The position numbers were made by a program, and so were the translations under genes. Below are positions 32,386 to 38,468 of a stretch of 38,468 nucleotides of DNA, piece after piece. The DNA is taken from the NCBI GenBank assembly GCA_028823415.1, contig JAPKBL010000044.1:1-38468 (forward strand), read 5' to 3'. The DNA is from Mariniblastus sp. Lineage in GTDB: Bacteria; Planctomycetota; Planctomycetia; Pirellulales; Pirellulaceae. A model generated the notes under the pieces. The model saw only the letters and a list, made by a program, of their open reading frames with translations, ran no database searches and was not told where the DNA came from. The stretch's first letter is position 1, and the number at the start of each line of letters is the position of its first letter.

Positions 32386-34830
32386 TTACCGAATGACATT
32401 GTCACCAGGTTGTTTTGCGATGGACGCCGGATGGGTGAGTTGGGGCCGAGTGACGTAGAGATGTCGGGCGTCTTCTCGTTCTTCGATTTCGATGGTCCAG
32501 GGTAGTTCGTGACGGAGGATGTTCATTTCATTTTCGCCTGCGATGACGATCGTGTGTGGGTTTTTCTCTATGAACCGAGCCAGTGAATTCGCTTCGCTCG
32601 AATAGAATGTAACAATGTCATCAGAATTTAGCGTAATGGCAGACCCATGTGTTTCCCTGCCAAAGAATACGATTGGCGCGGAATCAAATTCATCGGTGTT
32701 TTTGATTCGATTGGCCGCGTGATGGATCGATCGATCGACCGAGATGGTGGGAATTAATCGGTGGGTCGACAGGGTGACGACTAACAGACCGGTCGCAGCA
32801 AAACAGGCCCAGCTAATTTTAATTTTTTCGCGGTAGACGTGAGAGGCAATCACCAAGCTTAAGGTCAGTAGCAGCCCAGTAATGAACTCGCCCGTGGCTA
32901 GAATTGGGGTGTTGCTGGAATTCAACAGCGAGATCGCAACGATGCCAATAATGGTAAACCAAAACAGGATTTCAAACGGAGCGCGGCGTCCTGTTCGAAC
33001 AAGCCATGTGAGTCTTACCGGCGTTGGATTGTTATTTTCAGAGGCAGTTGTCTCTGCTTGGCGGTTGAATAGCTTTCGATCCAACAGTCCCCCCATTAGC
33101 AAGCAGATCAAAGGAAACGACGGCACGATGTAGGTTGGAAGTTTCGATTCGGATATCGAAAAGAACCCGATGATCCAAATGGCGGCAAGTAATAAGAATC
33201 CCTGCTCTCGGGTTCTTAGAAATCGATATTCGGGTTTTCTCGAGGTCAAGAACTTGATCAACGATGGGATTAGATAGGACGCAGGGAACATGAAAATAAA
33301 TATTCCAACCATGTAATACCAAAATGGCTCACGGTGATTGAACGCATCGGAAAATCGCACCACATGATGCTTCCAGAAAAAATAGGTCAGGAAGTCAGGG
33401 TGAATCCAGGCAGTTGCGATGAACCATGGAGCTGAAACCAGAAACGCGGGAATCGAAAACCACATCCACCAGCGACGGGGAAGGCGTTTTTGGATTGGAC
33501 TCAACCAGAAAAACAGGATCAACGGTGGCAGGCAAAGCACTCCAATCACGGGGCCTTTAATTAGTATTCCTAATCCGCAAGCAATGCTCGCGAGGACTGC
33601 GTAGTGACGTTTGAAACCGTTGGTTACTGCAAGGTAGGTGCTGAGGAGCATGATCGTTGACATGGCCGTCAACGATGCATCCATTGTGACATAGCGACTG
33701 ACGCAGACGAATCCCGTCGTCAGTAATAGGAGGAGACCGCCGAACCAGGAGCCGCGGTAACCAAGTAGTTTTTTTCCTAGCAACAGCGTTGCAAGCATCG
33801 TCAGCATCGAGGCCAACGCCACGGGTAGTCGTGTTGCAAATGGGCTGACACCGAAGACTTTATAGCTGGCGGCAATAGCCCACATTTGGAGCGGTGGTTT
33901 GTCCCAGTAATTTTCTTCGGCCAATGTCAATGACATCCATTGACCGCTCTCAATCACATTTAGTGCCAGTTGAGCATTTCTTGCTTCATCGGGTTCGAAC
34001 AGCGGGTAGTTTAGGCTGCTGAAAAAGACGATGGCAGCAATCAGCAATAGGCCCGTGGATGCGCAAAGCCTATCGAATTTTTTGTAGTGGCGCACCGAGG
34101 TGTCTTTAAGATTCACTGGGAACATAATACTGTTCCACCAGAAACGGGATCCTCGTTGAATTGCCTGAAACGTTTGTTTTAACGACGGGGTTGTCGCACT
34201 GCCGTCAATTTTGAGCTGTTGGATGCGAGCCTCTGTAACCGACAGACGATTGAGTCGCGCGCGGGAAAGGGTTTCAGTTACAAATTGGTTAAGCGTATTA
34301 TTGCGATCCCTGCTCTGGCCTGCGGCGGAATCCATTGGCAGCGATTTGAATAAATCAGGAATGCCATTGAGTTGGTCTTTTTGAAAAAGGGTTAGACCGT
34401 AATCGAACTCAGTTTTGTTAACTTTTAAAAGGAACCGAATCAAGAAAGAATAGAGTTTAAATAAAAACCGGGGAATTACGTTTGGTTGGGTTTGTTTGGT
34501 GCAGTTGTTTGCAAAGGATGACTGGATGGGAAGTTCGTGAATTTTTTCAAGCATCAATCCAAATTGGTTGGCATCGACTGAAACTTCTGGTTCGAGCAAC
34601 GCGATGACTGGATGGCGAGCGGCGTTGATTGCATCTTTGAGACACGAAACTACTTTTCGCTTCGGTGCTCGCAGATTGGGGCGTGTGAGGGGCGAGTCCC
34701 TTTGAGCGATGACAATGACTTCAGCCCGCCAGTGGGATTTTCCAATGGCTTGAACGCAGTCGTCGATCCGCTGTTCAGTGGTGCTGGAATCTTCGGCTAA
34801 GATTAATGACAAGCTTGAAAAAGTCGACAT
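32386..34830 (-). CDS. GT83/ArnT-like membrane glycosyltransferase with degenerate GT2-like N-terminal domain
   Basis: The ATG at 34828-34830 (MSTFSSLSLILAED) or the one six codons earlier at 34848 could start the protein. Residues about 1-215 resemble a GT2 fold (RAEVIVIAQ, VIALLEPEVSVD) but lack a clear DXD motif, so this part is probably inactive or structural. From about residue 250 it is a multispanning PMT_2/ArnT-type enzyme with the conserved acidic site NYPLFEPDEARNAQLALNVI and the partner block YWDKPPLQMW. About ten to twelve helices follow, then a soluble C-terminal domain of about 110 residues. ArnT-type enzymes use polyprenyl-phosphate sugars to modify envelope lipids or proteins; the substrate here is unknown. 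Confidence 0.85.
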   Translation of the reverse strand: MSTFSSLSLILAEDSSTTEQRIDDCVQAIGKSHWRAEVIVIAQRDSPLTRPNLRAPKRKVVSCLKDAINAARHPVIALLEPEVSVDANQFGLMLEKIHELPIQSSFANNCTKQTQPNVIPRFLFKLYSFLIRFLLKVNKTEFDYGLTLFQKDQLNGIPDLFKSLPMDSAAGQSRDRNNTLNQFVTETLSRARLNRLSVTEARIQQLKIDGSATTPSLKQTFQAIQRGSRFWWNSIMFPVNLKDTSVRHYKKFDRLCASTGLLLIAAIVFFSSLNYPLFEPDEARNAQLALNVIESGQWMSLTLAEENYWDKPPLQMWAIAASYKVFGVSPFATRLPVALASMLTMLATLLLGKKLLGYRGSWFGGLLLLLTTGFVCVSRYVTMDASLTAMSTIMLLSTYLAVTNGFKRHYAVLASIACGLGILIKGPVIGVLCLPPLILFFWLSPIQKRLPRRWWMWFSIPAFLVSAPWFIATAWIHPDFLTYFFWKHHVVRFSDAFNHREPFWYYMVGIFIFMFPASYLIPSLIKFLTSRKPEYRFLRTREQGFLLLAAIWIIGFFSISESKLPTYIVPSFPLICLLMGGLLDRKLFNRQAETTASENNNPTPVRLTWLVRTGRRAPFEILFWFTIIGIVAISLLNSSNTPILATGEFITGLLLTLSLVIASHVYREKIKISWACFAATGLLVVTLSTHRLIPTISVDRSIHHAANRIKNTDEFDSAPIVFFGRETHGSAITLNSDDIVTFYSSEANSLARFIEKNPHTIVIAGENEMNILRHELPWTIEIEEREDARHLYVTRPQLTHPASIAKQPGDNVIR

Positions 34831-34848
34831 AAATTGGTCCGTATACAT

Positions 34849-35268
34849 CCTTGATGTTCGTTCAACCGGCCTCGCGGTGCCGATTTGTTAACTCTCAAGT
34901 GTCGATCTCAGCGTTAGTTGCTTGTACGCTCCAGACAGCACCTCCATGAGCCTATCGGAAACGCAAGTTTTGGGTCAATCTCAACCTGTTTGCGAAAGTG
35001 GGTAGTCGGCGTGAAAAAACATCGCAAAAGTTACGTCTAATTTAGCGGGCGGATATCCGCCCTTGCTGTTTTCGCAAGATTCAAACTTTGGTTAATTTGT
35101 TAAGTTTGAATGGGCTAACGCAAGTTTGAGAGTGTTTTTTGTTGGGTTACTCTCAATACCGATAGGTTAATTAGTAAATGTTCTGTAACATATATGATGT
35201 TGCGTTTCGATTGCTTTTCCAACCAACGCTTTTCATTGCTACCCACCCACTTTTATATGGAGTCATCT
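34849..35268. other. Long 5' region of the first DUF1559 gene
   Basis: This holds the divergent promoters of the glycosyltransferase gene and the first DUF1559 gene. Three adjacent inverted repeats (35047-35062, 35062-35078 and 35079-35111) give it a structured look. AACGCAAGTTT occurs at 34959-34968 and again at 35117-35126. Confidence 0.5.
35047..35111 (+). promoter_or_regulatory. Cluster of three inverted repeats upstream of DUF1559 gene
   Basis: A perfect 16-base palindrome GGGCGGATATCCGCCC (35047-35062) is followed by CTTGC (35062-35066)/GCAAG (35074-35078). Next comes ATTCAAACTT (35079-35088) with AAGTTTGAAT (35102-35111), a ten-base stem with a 13-base loop. None is followed by a T-run, and no gene runs into them from upstream, so they look like protein-binding sites or leader structure and not terminators. 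Confidence 0.5.
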
Positions 35269-36231
35269 ATGTCATACAGCCTCGCAAGCGGCAAGCGGCG
35301 CGCATTCACACTTGTCGAGTTACTTGTCGTGATCGCAATTATTGGGATTTTGGTTGGGATGTTGCTTCCTGCGGTTCAGCAGGTCCGCGAAGCGGCACGT
35401 CGGGCGTCTTGTTTGAACAATGTGCGGCAGGTCATGCTGGCTTGTCAAAACTATCAAAGTGCGAACCTGAAATTTCCTGCTGCGGTTTCTAACAACGGTG
35501 GAGATTATTCTTGGGTAGTCGCGATTGCGGCGTTCGCGGATCAACAAAACATTGCTGACGGTATCAAAGCGGGTGCCTCTGCGGTGGTCGCAAGTGACGA
35601 AAAATTACCGCTGTTAATTTGCCCGTCTGCAACACAAGAGGATGAGTTCCCAACTTTCGGTGGCGGTGATTACACGACCCACTATTACGCGAGTATGGGA
35701 CCGGCTCAAGTGGATGCTAATTCGCCTTTCGATTACAAGACGGCTTTGGGACGCGTGCCGGGATCAATTGGTTTGTCGGGTGTCTTTTCGCCAAGGGGAC
35801 AAAACCAAGTCTCTGGTGATAAAAACATCTTCAATGCCTTTCTCTTCAACAGCAAGTACGGAAAAACCTTTGCCGACTGCCGTGATGGTTCTTCTAACAC
35901 GGTTGCCTTCATGGAAAATTCTCGGACCGAAACGGATAATTACACGCCGTTGAGATCTGGGTGGGCGGTTGGCATGATCAACTACAGTGATGTTGGTCCA
36001 GCGTTTTCGGTACCGTCGACGACGGTAGGAGCGAATGCGTCCACCATTAACTCCAACGACAATGCGATTTCGACACTTTGGAACTCAAGGCCGGCATCTA
36101 GTAATCACTCAGGTGGTTGTCAGGTTGCGATGATGGATGGTTCGGCCAAGTTCCTTAACGAGAACGTCGACTACGCATCTTTCGTTGCCGCAACGGGAAT
36201 GAAAGACGGCCGAGATGATGATCTTGAGTAG
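35269..36231 (+). CDS. DUF1559 prepilin-like planctomycete protein, copy 1
   Basis: The ATG at 35269 with GGAG (35259-35262) is the likely start, giving 320 residues. Residues about 12-40 are a type IV pilin/pseudopilin N-terminus ([17 protein letters not shown]): a class III signal peptide cut before F by a prepilin peptidase, then a hydrophobic helix. The globular part carries the family's [24 protein letters not shown] and [20 protein letters not shown] blocks, and ends with the H-X9-DG motif in [20 protein letters not shown]. Members are numerous in planctomycetes and are thought to form pseudopilus-like or surface structures; the function is not established. An intrinsic terminator follows. 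Confidence 0.93.
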   Translation: MSYSLASGKRRAFTLVELLVVIAIIGILVGMLLPAVQQVREAARRASCLNNVRQVMLACQNYQSANLKFPAAVSNNGGDYSWVVAIAAFADQQNIADGIKAGASAVVASDEKLPLLICPSATQEDEFPTFGGGDYTTHYYASMGPAQVDANSPFDYKTALGRVPGSIGLSGVFSPRGQNQVSGDKNIFNAFLFNSKYGKTFADCRDGSSNTVAFMENSRTETDNYTPLRSGWAVGMINYSDVGPAFSVPSTTVGANASTINSNDNAISTLWNSRPASSNHSGGCQVAMMDGSAKFLNENVDYASFVAATGMKDGRDDDLE

Positions 36232-36587
36232 ATCTCTTTTTCGGCGGTGCGACGCAGGTAGGTAGGCACGTAGGAAATTGAATAGTCAAATCAAAACAGC
36301 AGGGTTCGTCCCTGCTGTTTTTTTTTTGCGCCGCGTGTCAGCGAATGCTCTCGGCGCACTTTTAAAGTCAGGTCTTTGAAGGTTGAATATTTAACTAAAT
36401 AGTTCAATTAAGCAGCAAATCGGTTCCTCCACGGCATCTGTTTGTGACGTATGCTTCCGTAGAAGCTGGACAGGTCGTTCGGTGTAATTAAGCGTAGAAA
36501 ACTCATTTTTTCGCGATGCAGGCGTTTTTTGCCGCGATCTCCGGAGTTTTTACTACCTGATTTAGGTCTTTCTTCGGAGGTGTTTGA
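36232..36587. other. Spacer between the two DUF1559 genes
   Basis: Its left part holds the terminator of the first gene (36293-36327). The right part, up to the GGAGGTG Shine-Dalgarno at 36576-36582, should contain a separate promoter for the second gene. No other feature was seen. Confidence 0.5.
36293..36327 (+). terminator. Rho-independent terminator after DUF1559 copy 1
   Basis: AAAACAGCAGGG (36293-36304), loop ttcgt and CCCTGCTGTTTT (36310-36321) form a perfect 12-base stem followed by a run of T to 36327. Confidence 0.92.
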
Positions 36588-37568
36588 ATGTCAAAACGTC
36601 ATTCAGGAAACGAACGGCAGGCGTTCACGCTGGTAGAACTTTTGGTGGTAATTGCCATTATTGGCATTCTTGTTGGAATGTTATTGCCGGCTGTGCAGCA
36701 GGTGCGCGAGGCAGCGAGGCGGGCCTCGTGTTTGAATAATTCGCGGCAAGTCGTTCTCGCGAGTCACAATTATCAAAGTGCTAATTTAAAATTCCCAACG
36801 GTTGCTCCGTTTATTGTTGGCAAAGGTAATCGAAGCTGGGTCGCGGCAGTTTTGCCGTTTATCGAACAGCAGAATGTTGCTGATCAGGTTCGATTAGGGA
36901 ATGGCCCTGGGAACTGGTCGGGTAATAACTCGCGAGATTTCAAAATTTCACTGTTGCTCTGCCCTTCTGCAACACAAGAAGATGAGTCGGCGACTAATGA
37001 TCTGTCTCAGTACACCAATCATTATTCGGCATGCATGGGTGCCATCGGCACATCGCCTAATGGATTTGTGCATAACAAGCAAACCGTCGCTGGATCTGGT
37101 GGACTCATCGGAACCAATGGTGTTTTCTCTCCGCGATCGGCAAGCCCAACACAAAGACCTAACAACTTAGATTTCCAATCGAAGTACGGAAAAAACTTTG
37201 ACGATTGCCGAGATGGTTCGTCCAACACGATTGCCGTATTCGAGTCATCGCGGTCAACGCTAGACGGTCGTTGGAATCCGTTAAGAAGGGGTTGGGCATT
37301 TGGCTATCGATTGCAAGGGGGAGGAGTTCGGGAGATATATTCTGGAAACTCAATCGTTTATAACTTGTCCGGTTTTGATAACAACTTGATTAACGCCAAC
37401 TTAACCGCTCCCGTTTGGAATCAAGTACCAGCGGGTAGTAATCACTCGGGTGGATGCCTGGTCGCCATGATGGATGGGTCCGCTAGGTTCCTCAATGAAT
37501 CGGTAGATCCCGATGCCTACATGGCGGCAGCCAATATGAAAGATGGTCTACAGGCAGATCTAGAGTAG
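36588..37568 (+). CDS. DUF1559 prepilin-like planctomycete protein, copy 2
   Basis: The 326-residue paralogue starts at the ATG at 36588, with a strong GGAGGTG five bases upstream. The N-terminal methylation-type segment ([15 protein letters not shown]...SCLNN) is identical in protein sequence to copy 1 for about 40 residues. The rest is clearly homologous: [47 protein letters not shown] and, at the end, H-X9-DG in [21 protein letters not shown]. It should follow the same export and processing route. It is transcribed separately from copy 1, since a terminator lies between them, and has its own terminator. Confidence 0.93.
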   Translation: MSKRHSGNERQAFTLVELLVVIAIIGILVGMLLPAVQQVREAARRASCLNNSRQVVLASHNYQSANLKFPTVAPFIVGKGNRSWVAAVLPFIEQQNVADQVRLGNGPGNWSGNNSRDFKISLLLCPSATQEDESATNDLSQYTNHYSACMGAIGTSPNGFVHNKQTVAGSGGLIGTNGVFSPRSASPTQRPNNLDFQSKYGKNFDDCRDGSSNTIAVFESSRSTLDGRWNPLRRGWAFGYRLQGGGVREIYSGNSIVYNLSGFDNNLINANLTAPVWNQVPAGSNHSGGCLVAMMDGSARFLNESVDPDAYMAAANMKDGLQADLE

Positions 37569-37597
37569 ATACTCAATTCAAATGGACTATAACGAGA

Positions 37598-37628
37598 AGC
37601 AGCAGGTGTTAAACCTGCTGCTTTTTTT
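37598..37628 (+). terminator. Rho-independent terminator after DUF1559 copy 2
   Basis: AGCAGCAGGT (37598-37607), loop gttaa and ACCTGCTGCT (37613-37622) form a perfect ten-base stem followed by T to 37628. The stem shares the CAGCAGG core with the terminator of copy 1. Confidence 0.92.
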
Positions 37629-37659
37629 ATTTGTCTCATGAATGTGAAAGTTTGAAACA

Positions 37660-38280
37660 ATGTCACTCTCGAGTGTTTCAATTTTGCTTGATCAGGAATC
37701 TATTCCCAGCGAGGTCGAAAATTTCCTCGTCGACATTGCCAGTGAAGTGGAGAAACATCGAACGAAGGTGCCGTGTGGTTATCGCGGGTTCGTTCCGTGT
37801 GATTACCGGAAGTTGTATTCCGTTCTGCGATTGATCGACAAAAATCGTTTGACTTGCGGGATGAAATTTTGCGAGTGGGGCAGCGGCATTGGCGTCGCAA
37901 CGATGGTCGCTTCGATGATTGGGTTTGATGCCCATGGTATTGAAATCGACCCCGCGATGGTCGAGGCCGCCGAGAACTTAAGTCGAGAGCATGGTCAGCG
38001 GGTCAATTTTGCCTGCGGTAGTTTTGTACCCGAGGGAGTGGATGACTTAATTGATTCGGCATTTGCAGAGAACGATGGTTCTATCTCGATGGTGACCGAG
38101 GCGGTCGATGCCTATGCAGAGTTGGGGGTCGAGATCGATGAATTTGATATCATCTTTTGTTTTCCGTGGCCGACAGATGAGGCACTGACGGCGGATATTT
38201 TTGATCGCTGTGCGTCGACCGGTGCCGTTTTGCTCACCTACGACGAAATGAATGGATATTCGTTGCGTCGCAAAGACTGA
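37660..38280 (+). CDS. Class I SAM-dependent methyltransferase-like protein
   Basis: The 206-residue protein has a Rossmann-type motif I, KFCEWGSGIGVATMVASMIGF (about 69-89), with acidic HGIEID (Glu95, Asp97) as in SAM-binding methyltransferases. A DIIFCFPWPTDEAL block occupies the motif IV position. The N-terminal 60 residues (EVEKHRTKVPCGYRGFVPCDYRKLY) are not recognised. No target-recognition domain is visible, so the substrate is open. The ATG at 37660 has no strong Shine-Dalgarno site. It follows the terminator of DUF1559 copy 2, so it is a separate unit. Confidence 0.75.
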   Translation: MSLSSVSILLDQESIPSEVENFLVDIASEVEKHRTKVPCGYRGFVPCDYRKLYSVLRLIDKNRLTCGMKFCEWGSGIGVATMVASMIGFDAHGIEIDPAMVEAAENLSREHGQRVNFACGSFVPEGVDDLIDSAFAENDGSISMVTEAVDAYAELGVEIDEFDIIFCFPWPTDEALTADIFDRCASTGAVLLTYDEMNGYSLRRKD

Positions 38281-38292
38281 AATCTGGATGGA

Positions 38293-38314
38293 GCCCTAGC
38301 TGTCCTGTTAGGGC
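38293..38314 (+). terminator. Weak hairpin after the methyltransferase-like gene
   Basis: GCCCTA (38293-38298) and TAGGGC (38309-38314) can pair around a ten-base loop, just after the stop codon. There is no T-run, so terminator function is doubtful. Confidence 0.3.
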
Positions 38315-38369
38315 AGAATAAAACTGAGGTGACTGGCAAAGACTGACTCTGACTCTGTTTTTGGGCAAT

Positions 38370-38468
38370 ATGGGCAATCTTCATTGCGTTAAACTGGGGC
38401 GTTTCGATTCACTGGGGATTGAAATTGTAGAAAATTTTAGCGAAATGGATTATTCAGCGCATCAAAAC
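38370..38468 (+). CDS. Possible start of a gene cut by the right edge
   Basis: From the ATG at 38370 the frame stays open for 33 codons to the end of the window (MGNLHCVKLGRFDSLG...). There is no Shine-Dalgarno site and the stretch is too short for a domain call. It may be chance. Confidence 0.25.
   Translation, partial: MGNLHCVKLGRFDSLGIEIVENFSEMDYSAHQN

Noticed and set aside
38293..38314. Hairpin as an intrinsic terminator
   Set aside because: Listed only with low confidence because a T-run is missing.

Overview
The window comes from a planctomycete, most likely a marine member of the Pirellulales. The strongest evidence is the pair of adjacent DUF1559 genes at the right end. Each has a prepilin-type N-terminus ([15 protein letters not shown]) and a C-terminal H-X9-DG motif, an architecture massively expanded in Planctomycetes. 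The HTTM/partner pair, the EF-hand/Gly-rich secreted protein, the DPTTCERxY small protein and the frequent weak Shine-Dalgarno sites fit the same phylum. No rRNA, tRNA, CRISPR array, insertion sequence or phage gene was seen, so this looks like ordinary chromosome.

Layout. 1-2455: a secreted EF-hand/Gly-rich protein cut by the left edge, a small zinc-ribbon protein, a tandem-repeat locus and a tiny membrane protein, in gene-poor DNA. 2456-5458: an outer-membrane porin-like protein and an unrecognised 316-324 residue protein. 5640-7624: an RstA/RstB-like two-component system. 7654-10383: a P1B-4 metal ATPase with its probable ArsR/SmtB regulator. 10588-15356: an exported DUF442-phosphatase/methyltransferase fusion, a two-TM RCK potassium channel and an exported prolyl-oligopeptidase-type S9 peptidase. 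15396-22471 (minus strand): a metallopeptidase-cyclophilin fusion, a GPP34 protein, and an RND efflux pump with its adaptor. 22686-26402: an exported EEP-family phosphodiesterase, an ankyrin lipoprotein, an HTTM protein with its partner, and a cupin. 26709-27242: the probable selenoprotein. 27399-31255: a PAS histidine kinase, a CheY-like receiver, a YkgJ-type Cys-cluster protein and an LptF/LptG permease. 31557-34848: a conserved planctomycete small protein and a GT83/ArnT-like glycosyltransferase. 35269-38280: two DUF1559 genes, each with a clean intrinsic terminator, and a methyltransferase-like protein.

Main discovery. At 26709-27242 a peroxiredoxin-like (SelU/PRXL2, AhpC-TSA_2 type) gene is interrupted by one in-frame TGA (26832-26834). 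The TGA sits exactly where the first Cys of the redox CxxC motif belongs (HLG-TGA-PPCR). The same frame continues as the rest of the domain, and a perfect 7-bp hairpin with a four-base AGTT loop lies at 26853-26870. Its loop is 25 nt after the TGA, inside the range of bacterial SECIS elements. A conventional gene caller would split it into two short ORFs or call it a pseudogene. I read it as a UxxC selenoprotein. That depends on the genome encoding SelA/SelB/SelD and tRNA-Sec, which are not in this window.

Other genes form functional clusters: metal export with its sensor, drug/solvent efflux, two sensory systems and envelope maintenance (LptF/G, GT83, porin, exported peptidases). Several proteins are unusual domain fusions.
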